A stretch of DNA of 64,000 nt from positions 260,255,863 to 260,319,862 of the forward strand of contig CP136064.1 of assembly GCA_032622095.1 (NCBI GenBank), written 5' to 3'. The DNA is from Siphonodentalium dalli. Lineage: Eukaryota > Mollusca > Scaphopoda > Gadilida > Siphonodentaliidae. The position numbers and the translations under genes are program-made. The notes under the pieces are model-generated. The model saw only the letters and a program-made list of their open reading frames with translations. It made no database searches and had not been told where the DNA came from. Below, in pieces: positions 11,247 through 24,900 of the stretch. The first letter of the stretch is position 1, and each line of letters begins with the position of its first letter.

Positions 11247-11500
11247 CAAGCCTTGAAATATTGTGTCTGTCATTTGCAGATTGAGGTCCCCAGAGGGTGA
11301 ATTTAGTGATGCAACCCCACATAGCAGGCTACCATCACCAAATTCACCCTCTGTGAACATATTCTGCTGAGGTGTAACCAGAATGAGGTCCCCAGAGGGT
11401 GAATTTGGTGATGCTAGCCCGCTATGCGGGGTAGCATCACTAAATTCACCCTCTGGGGACCTCATTCTGCAAATGACAGACACACTATTTCAAGGCAATG
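11247..11500. mobile_element. Family A hAT-like MITE, copy A6
   Basis: The left end is CAAGCCTTGAAATATTGTG. The right end reads CAAGGCAATG instead of CAAGGCTTG. GCTAAAAG flanks both sides (11239-11246 and 11501-11508), within a 14-bp match GCAATGGCTAAAAG. One arm of the first hairpin carries a deletion. Confidence 0.8.
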
Positions 11501-11679
11501 GCTAAAAGGCGTTGGAGGTTAGATTCTACAGATTGGACAGAATTATTCCATAACATAATCCACACAACCGTTACTTTCTGGAATTCTCAGATAAAATAAA
11601 AATAAAATAAATTCTTCCCTCATTCATTTTTCCATATATAATTGCCTGATAACCTGGGGATTTATTTTTAATGACTTAA

Positions 11680-11904
11680 CCCTTTTATGACAGGAGCTTA
11701 CTGAAATTTTGGAAAACCCTGTGCCAATGCATTCTTTTACATATGCGAGTCTCCCATAGGGCCTAACAATATTTACCTTGACCTTGTAAGCCAGTGCATT
11801 CTCTTATATATGCAAGGCTCCCTATGTGAGACTCGCATTTATAAGATAATGCTCTGGCACAGGATCTTTAATGATGAACCAGTGCAGCTCCCGTCATGAA
11901 AGGG
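11680..11904. mobile_element. Family B2 piggyBac-like MITE
   Basis: TTAA is at 11676-11679 and 11905-11908. The ends are CCCTTTTATGACAGGAGC and CCCGTCATGAAAGGG. One full and one half hairpin with the ATGCATTC core lie inside. Confidence 0.85.
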
Positions 11905-11926
11905 TTAATATGGAATAATTTAGCTA

Positions 11927-12476
11927 CCTTACTCGTATTTAAATTCACGCAGTACTATTTTTCGCTCAGTTAAGAATTCGCGCACTTTAAATTCGCACAC
12001 CTAGCTGCACGAATTCAAAACTGAGAAAACTATTTTCGTAATATTTCTGTGATATTTCCGTATATCTTGGAGCTGAGTATATGTGTATATTAAACACCAT
12101 CGCGGCAGATTTGCATCGTGTAGACAATAAACTAGAAACTACACATATCATAATTTTGTGGCGACCTGGACTATTAGCATTTCTTATACAAGCATTTCAA
12201 CAATGTCTATGTTATCATGATTTGTCGCTGGAATTCTGAGCAATGGTCTTGATAGCGGTTAGCCGAATGTAAATATATGCATACATGTATATAGGGGTAA
12301 TTGTCTATTTAACTGTTCATAATATATGTAAACTCAGGAACATAGCACTCTTTTATTTCAAATGGACTGTGGTTTAGATTAAACTTGGCAGTCGTACTAT
12401 TTTTCGCTCAGTTTTAAATTCGTGCACCAATGGGTGCGCGAAAAATAGTACTGCGAGAATTTAAATACGAGTAAGG
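11927..12476 (-). mobile_element. Family E TA-flanked MITE (550 bp), SPDL1 3' side
   Basis: The ends are CCTTACTCGTATTTAAATTC and its complement, with TA at 11925-11926 and 12477-12478, consistent with a Tc1/mariner-mobilised element. Sub-terminal repeats (TACTATTTTTCGCTCAGTT) occur at both ends. The inner border is 17 nt beyond the SPDL1 stop codon. An AATAAA on the minus strand lies at 12352-12357 inside it. A second copy in the other orientation is at 15603-16149. Confidence 0.88.
12352..12357 (-). terminator. Candidate SPDL1 poly(A) signal inside a MITE
   Basis: AATAAA in GAAATAAAAGAG on the minus strand, about 140 nt after the SPDL1 stop. It is the nearest canonical signal I found, and it belongs to the family E element; the related copy at 15.7 kb has the same AATAAAAGAG. 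Use by the gene is inferred. Confidence 0.45.
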
Positions 12477-12495
12477 TACATGTAAATCTGTACAA

Positions 12496-12926
12496 TTATT
12501 TCTTGTTTATAAGGTCCCTGATGTTTATCTTTTTAGAAGGAACTTTCGCCTGCACGACTTTCACAACTCTCGTTTTACAAGTTGGCGCTCTGTTTTCATT
12601 ATCCACAGAAAATGTCGCATCTGAGAACGGATCATTAAACTCGTAAACTTGAACATCATCGGAGATGGAAACTGTCTTTCTTTGCACTATATCCTTTATC
12701 AGTTGGTCTGCATCTTCTGATTTGTTAGCTAAGTTTAAATCAGACGTTGTGTCATTGAACGGATTCCTAGGAAGTATAGATTTTCTGTCGAAACGCTTCC
12801 GAGATGGTTTCTTGGGACTGATTGTTTCTTCCAGCAGTGATATATGACTGTATTCTCTCTCATGAGCCGGAATCTGTATTTTTTCCATTTTTTTCTTCAC
12901 CACTGGAATTTCTATCTTTGTTGCAT
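12496..12926 (-). CDS. SPDL1: SPDL1 exon 10 (C-terminal tail and stop)
   Basis: Acceptor TTAATTCCAG precedes ATGCAACAAAG; the first two bases complete Asp440. It encodes DATKIEIPVVKKK, aligning with human ETVEVPVLKKR, then a basic Ser-rich tail with SRKRFDRKS, a DPFSDATF segment and KKINIRDLINKK before TAA. There is no C-terminal Cys, so no farnesylation signal. The tail is about as long as the human one but not clearly alignable. Confidence 0.9.
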
Positions 12927-15900
12927 CTGGAATTAAATCATAATGAATATGAGTATTTGATAGTCTGGCAACAATGATGCAAGTTTGCATGCGTTGGGGG
13001 CGATGTCTTCTCCATCAACATTGATGGCAGGAAAAATAAAAATATTTAGATTTTTTTTAAATAACTCCAGCAAAGTGATGTGAATAACATCAGTAGACCC
13101 TCTCTGATAGCAATCAATCAAACAAAATTACACTGAGACCCATTACTACGTCTTAAGGACAACAACCCTCCAACAGCTATTTTTAAATAAAGGAGAAAAA
13201 CAAATTAATTGGGCAATTAAAACAATATGTAAGTGTACAATGAAGAAACCAGTTACAGGTTAACATATCCCATGATGGATGCTATAACATTCAAAATAAC
13301 TTTAAAGTGATGTGAAACGCTCCGGTTGGGTGTTCAAATGGAAATGGAGAATAATCTTGCTGAACCCTTTAACCAACAAAGCGGCCAAAAACGCCCAAAT
13401 AAAGCTTCAACAGCCTAAAATATCTTCGGTTTGTCTCAATAAAACCATACAAATATGGATATCATTGGAACCGGTTCATTGACCACATTGTGATGGTTAC
13501 AGTTATGCCCTGTGCCAATGCATTCTCTTATATATGCGAGTCGACCATAGGTCGCCTCGCATATATAAGAGAATGCATTGGCCTAAAAAAAATCTTTTTT
13601 TAACACTTTTTACCATATTTTCTTACATTCAGGCCCCACGCTAGGAGGCGACTCGGGCGAGAATTTCGCCCTCGGGCCGGCGAAGTCACCCTCGGATGTC
13701 CGCAAGGCGAAAACGAAGTCGCCTTCCAAATTTGACAAAACTAGCTCAGGATTTACGGTAATTTTACCGGTGAAAATTAGACTCGTTTCTGCTCGTTTTG
13801 CAAAACAAATATATATAGTCTCAACTGTTCCAACGAGGCATTTTATTTATAAATTATACATGGTGTACCCTATCCACATATTCTAATCAGATTGGGTGCT
13901 TTTGGAAATGGCAAATTGCGCTGAGCAACGAAGTTTATGATGAGCTACTGGTTCGTTTTAAGGAGACTGGAATTTAGACCTTACTTCCGTCGGGTCATTT
14001 TGTAACCGCAAATTGTATAGCCATACATGGTTTCCACTGCTCATGCAGTAGCCAAAGTGAACAAATAATACTGTCTTTGAAATTAAACTAATACATATCT
14101 ATGAATTTTCACTTTTACAAAAGTAGTTTGTGTCGGATTCCGTTTCCCAATCCAACTTTTTACTTTTTGGAATTGCATTTTATTTTGTTTACAAACAAGA
14201 ACACGTGCTTGCTTACTATTAAACACAGAGGTTTGAATGTGCGTTGGAAGTACTTAATTTAATGTTCTTAGTTAAATCAAAGATCTACATAATAAACTAT
14301 TACTATCCAAACTCATTTAAAAGGATTAATTTGTGTCAAAACTATGTGTTTGCAAATTACAATTGTTGTCAATCTATCGCTCAGACCACGTGCTCCGCGT
14401 ATATACCGGTACGTCTTGCAAATTAATTGCATGTAGGCCTACTTCGTTACAATGCAGGTATTTAAATAACCTGCTGGTGCATATTATAAGCTCAACTGGT
14501 CTCTGTTAAGAACACATTAACCACTATTGTGACACGGCTATCAAACTCGTCAAGTTTATTGCTTTAATCGGATTATAATCAGACAACACTGACGGTCGTG
14601 ATGTAGTCCAGACTAAATTAAAAGCTTTTACACCTCCTTAATTAGTCCTTATTGTTTATTTTAACGGACACCCACATTACAGCAATGGCCAAAAGCCATT
14701 TCCAAAAATTTAAATTTATAATAACAATTCAGATATTAAAAGTTATGAAGTAGACAATTAATTTCTTCAGATAAAAGTCAACAGTTTAAAAAAAAATTAA
14801 AGTGATAAATTTAGTTAAAATTTTAGATTATCGATCTATACAGGTGCTATACTTGTGTTGTATCTTGCTAAATATGTTTTATCTTGTTGTTTTATCTTAT
14901 TTATTGATGTGCAGATAAATAAAGCGAATTTTGAAAATTAGTAAGTATTTTTTTTTATAAGTCTCCCTATTCTGGCTCAAGTCTCCCTAAAATCTGCAGA
15001 GGGAGACTTCATTTCTCCCTGTTTTCAATACCTAGCTTGGGCCCTGCTTACATTCTTTAACAATTTTATAATTTTTAATGTGTTAAGCCAATGCATTCTC
15101 TTATATATGCGAGGCGACCTATGGTCGACTCGCATATATAAGAGAATGCATTGGCACAGGGCCCTTCTGTTGGGTAAAGGGTTAAAGTAGTTATTATTAC
15201 GAATATTAATCCAAATTTCCAGCACACACACCGTCATTCTTATATATTAATTAAATCCAATGACTCACGATGGCAAAATCATTTGCGTTAGTTTATCACT
15301 GATTGTTGCGTCCCGAATTATGATGTAAATATTTACAATTATGCGTAGTTCAAACGATGATAGCTATGGAGTGGTATTGTCGATTTATGTGAGATTTTCG
15401 GGGATGTTAGTAGATTGCTACATTCCCACAGTTGTCATAGCGCCTGAGTACTAACTTATCAGTTTCACACACCCGAACAAGTCCGTAATATGTCTTTAAA
15501 AGATGTTATCAACTCCTCAGTCAATCTGACCTATGCTGAGCTCAAAATATCACAAGAAAACTGTGGTGCTATCTGTTTTTCGTGTGCGGTATTTTCATGT
15601 TACCTTACTCGTATTTAAATTCGCGCAGTACTAATTTAAAACTGAGCGAAATATAATATACGACTCCCAAGTTTAATCTATAAGATAAAATAAAAGAGTG
15701 CTATGTTGCTGAGTTTACATATATTATGAACGGTTGAATAGAAAATTACGCCTATACATGTATGCATATATTTACATTCGGCTAACCGCTATCCAGACCT
15801 TGCTCACGATCCTAACAACAAATCATGGTAACGTAGATATTGTTGAAATGCTTGTATAAGAAATATTAATAGTCCAGGTCGCCACAAAATTATGATGTAT

Positions 15901-18900
15901 GCGGTTACTAGTTTATTGTCTGCACGATGTAAATCCGCCGCGATGGTGTTTAATATACACATATACTAAATCCAGCAATGACTAAGAGCCGAAACTGTCA
16001 TCAGCTCCAAGATAAACGAAAATATCACAGAATTATTACAAAATAGTTTTCTCAGTTTTGAATTCGCGCAGCTAGGTGCGCGAATTTAAAGTGCGCGAAT
16101 TCATAACTGAGCGAAAAATAGTACTGCGCGAATTTAAATACGAGTAAGGTAGGTAACATCTAGACAAACTGAATGGTCAATCGCCTCAAATTTTCAAGCC
16201 TGCTGAGTTAATTTAATCACCTGGTTCATATTTCATGCGTAGCTCTTGATTCTTCAGCGTGATATTCATATTACGGTTTTCCAGTTTAGTCTTCTCTTTC
16301 TCGATCTCAAACAAATCTTTCTGTAGCTGTAAGGCTTTATTCTTTTCATCCAGTAAACTAAGGTTCCTATCGGCTAACTCCTGTCGAAGAGATGTGAGTT
16401 CCTCCCTGTAATGAACAGAAACAACAAGTTCAAGCTGGTGTAATACAAATGTAGAGGTTGTTGGCCTCACGTCCCCCAAGAAGGTGGCTTAATTCGACAG
16501 TTGGCTTTCTTTTATGAACAAGAAAGATAAATTTCAGTCTGAATGAACCCAGACTATTGACAGAGTTCATACAGTAAATTGAAGGCAAATTACCATGACT
16601 ATTCCTGTTTGTTATATGCTTGCAGAACTGTAGATCATAGTATGTATCTCTTAGAAGCCACAGTGAAATAGTGTTGAAACGATTATCCGACTAATCAACG
16701 TCAACGTGATAATTAAATTAGTTATCCCAAAATCTGCTAGTTGTTAGTTGGGGAAAAACTACTACCTATTTGCTATCACGATAGCAGTGCCATTGGACTT
16801 AATTATAACACTTAATTAGCATGCTAGAGCCCTATTGTATTGTTCATTTTGATGATGCCAGCATGGCCGCTGCTGTCAGTCATGCACTAACAATGAACTC
16901 AGTGAACTGAACTCAACTTAAGTGCACATATCGGATTGGTTTCTTTTTTGTTGATCATAAAGACTTCAAAGAATCGGTGCCGATTGCTACACTGTGACGT
17001 AATTGATCAGTGATTATTTATTTTATTGGAAAAAAGTGTACTAGAATAGTCATCCCCATAAAATGGCTCAAAGAATATATGAAATGTCTGTTCACATCGG
17101 GAAGCGATCCATGTTTGATCAGAAGTAAGCACCAGTAGAGCGGATTCAGTGGAACATTTTCACGAAAAATAATTGTTGCCCAGCCACCTGTTTATTTCAC
17201 TTAAATTGCACTTCCGTTTTCGGACTCAAATTATGGAGCCATTCACCAGCATATGTATCTATCAAACACTATTGTGTTTATACCATATGGCGCATTTTAT
17301 ACCTATGTCAATAGAAATAGAAAATTTCAGGACGGGTCCGTCTAATTGACGAGTATTCAATTACCTCTGTCGACTCCTGAAAATTCTAAACTGTTTCAAC
17401 ACAACAGTGAAATACGAATTCATTATTTCACTGTGCATATCTTTTGTTATTTCACTGTAGCTTTATGGCGGCTTATGCAAGTGCAAATAAATATGCCCAG
17501 TACATACCGGACTCTACCTGTTTGTAAACACTGACACATGATCTTCAATTAAGTAGAGTTAATAATTTAATTTAGCAACTTTGAGCATTAACCCTTTACC
17601 CAACAGAAGGGCCCTGTGCCAATGCATTCTCTTATATATGCGAGTCGACCATAGGTCGCCTCGCATATATAAGAGAATGCATTGGCTTAACACATTAAAA
17701 ATTATAAAATTGTTAAAGAATGTAAGAAAAAATGGTAAAAAGTGTTAAAAAAAGATTTTTTTTAGGCCAATGCATTCTCTTATATATGCGAGGCGACCTA
17801 TGGTCGACTCGCATATATAAGAGAATGCATTGGCACAGGGCATAACTGTAACTATCACAATGTGGTCAAGGAGCCGGTTCCAATGCTATCCATATTTGTA
17901 TGGTTTTATTGAGACAGACCCAAGATAATTTAGGCTCTTGAAGCTTTATTTGGCCGGTTTTGACCGGTTTGTTGGGTAAAGGGTTAATAAGGCACATATT
18001 ATAACAAGAGCATCACTAGGGAGTGGCAACATATGCCATAATCGGCTATAACTCAGGTGAAAATTGCAGGCAGAACCCAAATTCAAACTTGACCTGTATT
18101 TTGGGCTAGTAAACTCACCAGATCAGACTTACTAAAGTTATCATATGGAAACGAAAAAAGTGAACGGACGGACAGACCGATGGACCGATAACATAGGTTG
18201 TTTTTTCCCAAAAGTGCCTATAAATAGAATGCCTACTTTTTTGTTTGAATACTTCAAACATCTCAATCTTGTCTGGAAATAAATATTGAATTTTCACTCA
18301 GGGCTCTTTTGATAATTCTTTCCAGAAACTCATGAGATATGTCGGCATTCAAACAAAAACTGTGCGTATTCTCTATTTAGATCTACTCTGATAATCAGTG
18401 TATTTTTAAATCTTCAACCAGGTTTCCATCATCAACTCTGCCAGTGATATTGGTAGATGCTGACAAAATGAACATTCCATCGAGGCCTGAGAATATGGTG
18501 CTGGACATTTGCAGAATAAGGTCACAGCGGGCTAGCATCATCCTCTGGGGACCTCATTCTGCATGGCCGCATCTGCTATGGGAGACCTAGATACAGATTT
18601 AAGTTCCCAGATGGTGATGTTCACCCGCTGGGCACCACCCATTGGGCACCTCAATTATGCATTGTGTAATCTGCCAATTTGGGGATGTAGAGAAACTAAA
18701 CTAAAAAAGAAACTTTCTAAAGAAGTTTCTAAGGAAACTAAAATACTTGATAATTTGATAACAATAATAAGGCCAAAGCATAATGAGGGCCACAGAAGGT
18801 GTATTTAGTGATGCTAGCCCACTGTGCAGGGTAGCGTCACTAAATTCGCCTTCATTTCACAAGTACATGGTCGAGATTTGGTTTATTTTCAATTATTTAT

Positions 18901-21900
18901 CAAAATTTACTGTATTTTATTCTTATACTCAATTTTCTTGGTGATGGTATATTTCAAGTTCATATTCATTCGATTGGATTTATTAGTCACATCTGTGTGG
19001 TCTACTTCATTCATATTGTGTAATCACATACAAACAAATATTTCAGATACTTTTCCTTAACTTTTTTACGCCATGAGTGAGATTTCCGGTCTATTCCAAG
19101 AGCCTTGACTCGTGGGGTAGACCGCCAATATCACAAGTGGTGTAAATTTGTTTTATAGATATACTATCTGTATATTATGCAGTAAGGTCGCGAAAGGTCA
19201 AACTGTCTGTAGTTCCTACTTTGTGTATATACTATTTCAATGAAAAAGAAACGGCGATCTATATACGGGTTGTACCGCTATATACATTTAGTGCCGAATA
19301 GAGCAAATGATTATCCTACTGATGTGCACATGTAGTAAAACACCCGATCGTGGTATATATAACCTTGGTGTGGTCTGCTCTCCTACTTGGGAAATAATAC
19401 TCACTCTTTGCATTTTATGATAGTAGTTAGATATTTTGCGTAATCACTGTCTGAACTAGTGTTCTTTGTATCAGCATGTTCTTGGTTGAATTCTTCCAAT
19501 TTCTCCAAATAACTTTTCTACAATATATAATTAATACCATTGACATATCTATGTTTATCCATATTTTCTCACCACATGCAACTATCACACTCTGCTAATC
19601 CCCAGGTTAATCGGGCAAATAAAAGATTTTCTGAATTTCTGTAAACAATTGCACATGTTAGGATACATTTATATATATTTATATATGTAGTTTTTGTAGA
19701 CATGAGTAGCTCTAATCACCGACTACATTTGACAACATGGTAAGCGACATCTCCCTTCACGTAGGCACCATTTGATTGCACAAAACAGTTCTCATTTCTA
19801 ATTACACGTTCCAATACAGACCCAAGATGCCACCTCAGTGGTGTACCTTAGACATAAAACTTTAGGAGGCTGTAAACGTCACTAATACTGTGTAGACGTA
19901 CCTGTAAACGTCACTAATACTGTGTAGACGTACCTATAAACGTCACTAATACTGTGTAGACGTACCTGTGTCTTTTCTAGTTCATCCTTCTCTTTGAGGA
20001 GTTTCATGATATTGTCCCTGGCCTTCATTAGCTCCTCCTGTAGGTGTTTTACTTGGTCATTGTCTGCCGTTCCAGTGGACATCTGTAGCAATACAACCAT
20101 TTGCATCTGGAGAAGAGAATTTATTATTATCTCAAGCGTGACATACGTTTATAAAATAATTTTGTACTCATTATGTATCTTTAATAGTGTGGCCTTGAAT
20201 ATTCTATGATTTCCCTATGGAAATTTTGAGGAACCGTTCAAGTAGTGCTCTTTCTGAGAGTCTGTATTTGGAATAGAGGACATCAATTGCAATCTTGAGG
20301 CTTCGGAACCTGTTATTGATCGAACTTCAATTAGTTTTTGGATACTTTGTGTCAAGGTTGTTAAAAAAATAGTAAAATTAGGTATATTTGCTTGTTTGAT
20401 AAAAGTATAAATTCTAGTTAGTTTCATTGTGAATATCAGATATTTTTTGCCCATTTGCCTAAGTCTTCATCTGTTCAACACACCCAATGCGGGTTTTGTA
20501 AAATTTCCTCGATAAAAAAATTATGTTTTATTTATGGTTGTAACTATGCTATTTATAGATTACTCTGGTTACCAAAAACATTCTATTCATTTTTGCCCCG
20601 GGTAAATTACCCATTCCACACTAGCGTCATAATTGGAATTAGCCCCTGGTGGTAAAGATAATACACAACAATATGCAAATACTAATCGTGTGAATAAAAT
20701 ACCTGATACCTTAAGCTTGTGGTGTTGTTGTTTCTCTAATTCGTACTTCTTCTTAACGGCGTCATACTCAGCTTTCATATTGATAACAACCTTCTCTGCT
20801 GCTATCCTTCGGTCTTCGACCTATAATGACATCGGTCCAAATTAATAAGAAATAGAATCTGACTGTTCCAAGGTTTGCAGTTTCATACATGAAACTAATA
20901 TAAAACTCTTGGTAAAAACTCTTAGTAAATGCATTAAGTTTCAATAACATTTACCGCCAAATGTAGGAATAAAAGCTCGGACAAATTTCTAAGTTAAAAA
21001 AGGGAACAACTCTACTAAGAAAAGTCATATGGACCTCATAATTGCAGGTGCAGAGGTTCCAACGGTACTAAATATCTGTGCCAAGTCTTTTTTTTTACAA
21101 AAAACATTTCTGAAAAATGTAGGAATACAAGCTTGTGCAAAGTTGTGTCCACGGATGGACAGACACACAGACAAGCTGATTCCTATATACCGCCTCATAA
21201 CTTCTTTACGAGGATATAATTACAATGATTACAAAAATAAAACAATAATTTATCAATTCAGCTCCTGCCTAAAATTTCTGTTCTCACAGACAGCATAGCA
21301 GACGTCAGATATATTAAGATTATTATCGGTGATTTATGTCATACTTCATTCCTTGGGTTTTGTTTGTAGTATCATTTAACCCTTCCATGACTGGAGTTTC
21401 CTGAAATTTTGCGAAAACCCTGTGCCAATGCATTCTATTATATAGAGTCTCCCATAGGGCACCTCGCATATATAAGAGAATGCACTGGCTTACAACATCA
21501 AGGTAAATATTATTAGGCCAATGCATTCTCTTATATATGGGAGGAGTCACCCACAGAGAGCCTCGCATATATAAGAGAATACATTGGCCTAATAATATTT
21601 ACCTTGATGTTGTTAGCCAGTGCATTCTCTTATATATGCGAGGCTCCCTATGGGAGATTCACATTTATAGAGAATGCACTGACACAGGGCAGTTTATGCT
21701 GCACTAGCGCAGCTCCCATCATGAAAGGGTTAAAGATGTTGCATCTCGTCCTGGCCACACTTACAATAACAACATAATTTTTATAAAACCAGATTTCAAG
21801 ACTACAAACAACTATTTCCTAAGGTAACTACTCATCAATGATGCTTTTAGTATAGAAAGGGTTAAAGATGGTCTATCTCTTCTGGGCCACAATAACAACA

Positions 21901-24900
21901 TCATTTTAATAAAACCCAATTTCAAGACTAATTTCAAGAATAAAACAGACAAAACAGAAGATTGTGTATATTATTTGTCTATAAGGCATAATAAAGTGGT
22001 TCATTCATGCAAAATATCTTAATCGAAATGGAATTTTGCCATGATGGAGCATGCGAACACGATAGAAATCTCCCGCTTGCTATGCCCCAAAAGAAGCTGA
22101 AATTACTTTCTAAAAATAGCCCGTAAAACTGTCCCAAAATGTTGAATGTATTATACTAAAAAAAATTGAAATAAAATCAATATAAATCTTTTTAGGAAGA
22201 GATAGACCATGTTTAAATTAATGAACCATGTAACAGTAAGCTCAAACTTGTCAATTTCAAGCGACCACAATGTTTACTCAAACAGCCTTGGCATGAATCC
22301 ATTTCCGACATCGGAGACAGTGTCCATAGTCGCGAAGGGCGAAAAAGTAAGTTGAATTACAGCTCTGCGACATCATTGGGCCTTACACTTTCAAAGCCTC
22401 TTAGATTTTCAATGTTCACTGTAATTCACCGACAGAAGCAGAAATTGTAGAACACTGCTGTGAGGATCTTAAAATTCAACCAATCACGTGACTGAATTCC
22501 CTGTCCCTCTGCTGCAGAATGTGTCAACATGAACACTTTGGATTCATTTAATACTCAGTTGTCTGCCCCACATTATGTCAGACCAGCCAATTAACACAGG
22601 GGAAGTAATCAAGGGTGTGTCATCTGCAACATAAATCTGCCTCGTAACAATGAAATGATTCCTGTTGTAACTGTACTAACCTCAGAGAACAATGAGTTTC
22701 CTTTTTTTTTGTGGTCTCCTGTCTGCATTCGTATAGCATCCATTTCGGCTCGTATTTCCAGATTCTCCATTTTTGCCTCCTGAAAATGGAAGATTTGCGT
22801 TAATATATGTTAATATAGGGACAGGCTTAAAAATCTATTCAGAGTTCCGGGCTATACAAAAATTATTCTGTTTTTGAATCAGATTATATTGTATAAAATA
22901 TCACATTATAGATGATGCACCAAAGAGGCAAGTTTATCTATATAAAAAGCCAAGTGTTTGTCTGTGTGTGTATCTGTATGTTTATCTGTCACACTTTTGG
23001 CACATCTATAATATCTCTCACTTACACCCAATTGCGCTCAAATTTTTAACATGTCATGCTGCATGTCTTAGAATACAAAACACAAAATTACAACCCGATC
23101 GGTTAAATAGGTTTCAAATATAGCACGCTTTCTAAGGGTCATAAAGTGATATGTTTTAATCGGGAGATGAAAAGTGCTGTGTGATAAATTTAGAGTTATG
23201 CCACTTGATCCATAGAGTCATAACTGTGCATGTGCCATCATTGAAACAGTGTACTTTTTACGGGCAATTCCCTCGTACATGTATATAATACATAGAATTT
23301 TCTACCCATATATATTTAGTAACATTGAGAGACACTAACAATAACAACATTAACTTGAGGTGGGACTGTCACAGTTGGACTAAGGATCTAATGACGGCCC
23401 CCACACTATAATTGGGCTGCTGTTAAAGACATGTTATGTACTTGTTCGGGTGCGTAAAACTGATAAGTTAGTATTCAGGCAATATGCCAACTGGAGGAAT
23501 GTAACATTCTACTAACATTGCCTAAAATCTGAAGCTAAACGACCCTACCACTCCATAGAAAATATCGTCTGAACTACGCTTAATTGTAAATATTTACTAC
23601 TCGATACGGGACGCATCTATCTGCAATAAACTAACGAAAACAATTTCCCCATCGAGAGTCACTGCAATTAATTAATATATAAGAATGACGGTGTGTGTTG
23701 TCAATTTGGATATAAATTAAAAATTACTACTTTGAACAAGATTATTCTCTATTTCTAATCGATCACCCTGCTGTAATGTTTCACTTTAAGGGCAGCCATA
23801 TTCAAATATGTGTATTCGTAAAAAGATTAAAACATTAGCTCAGTTCAAAAAATTACAAAATTACTAAGTCAAACAGGGGGATTATAACTATAATAATAAT
23901 AAGCTTTAATGGAACTCATAATTGCAGGTGATCAGGTTCCGATGATTATCAATAATTGTGCCAAGTTTAAAAAACTGAAGTAAAACAAGCTCGGACAAAA
24001 TTATAAGGATGCAATTAATTTGTAAGTTGAAAAAGGGGAATAGCTCCACTAGAAAAAGTTAGACAGATCTCATAATAGCAGGTGCACAGGTTCCTATGGT
24101 AATAAATATCTGTGCCCAGTTTTTAAAACATTTACAGAAAAATTAAGGAATACAAGCTCGGACAAAGTTGCATCCATGGACGGACGGACAAGCTAATTCC
24201 AGCAGAATCTGTTATGTCACTTCACTCATTTTGAAATCTCTAACAGGTCCTTGGAAAACATTGGATTTAGAGTAATGGTCTAAATAATCGACTCCTTAAC
24301 CACAGCAGAATTATGGGTAATTTTTCTGGATTTAGTTGGAAATATGGCTTGTTGCCATTCATTCCGATGAATGCCAACAAGCCATATTTCCAACTAAATC
24401 CTGAAAAATTACCCATAATTCTGCTGTGGTTAAGGAGTCGATTATTTAGAGGATTACTGTAAGTCAAAATATTAATTACAAACCTCAAGAGATCTGAAAG
24501 TTGTAGACATTTGCTGCTGCATTTCCGCCATTTCCTGGTTTTTTGTTTCCAGTCTGCTCTGCATTATCTTACAGTTATTTTTGGCATGATCTAATTCTGT
24601 GTCAAGAGTTATGATGGTGGCTCGTAGCTGGGTCTGAAAAACATTATTTTGGAGCAGTTTTTGCATGGGCTGCTTCTGCATCAGGAGATCTATATTTAGG
24701 ACACACAGTGGGAGGATAACTAATCTTGTCCGGAATAGAAGAACAGACCGTAATAGTAGTACAGGGTGGACAAATAGGCAAATTTCAATAATAGTAAAGA
24801 CCGGAGTAGAAGTACAGGGCAGACACATTATTAGATGTCACAATATTTGAACAAGCCAATCATTGGCAATAAATCTGTTAATTTCTCCCTTTATATTTAC

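Larger units (their letters stand above)
13306..15495. mobile_element. Family H TTAA element, interrupted by two later insertions
   Basis: The left part is 13306-13360 (AGTGATGTGAAACGCTCC) and the right part is 15186-15495, ending GTAATATGTCT, with TTAA at 13302-13305 and 15496-15499. Intact or nearly intact relatives at 23427-23785, 57224-57584 and 58751-59108 show that the two parts belong together. The piggyBac-like element at 13365-15181 splits it. Confidence 0.8.
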
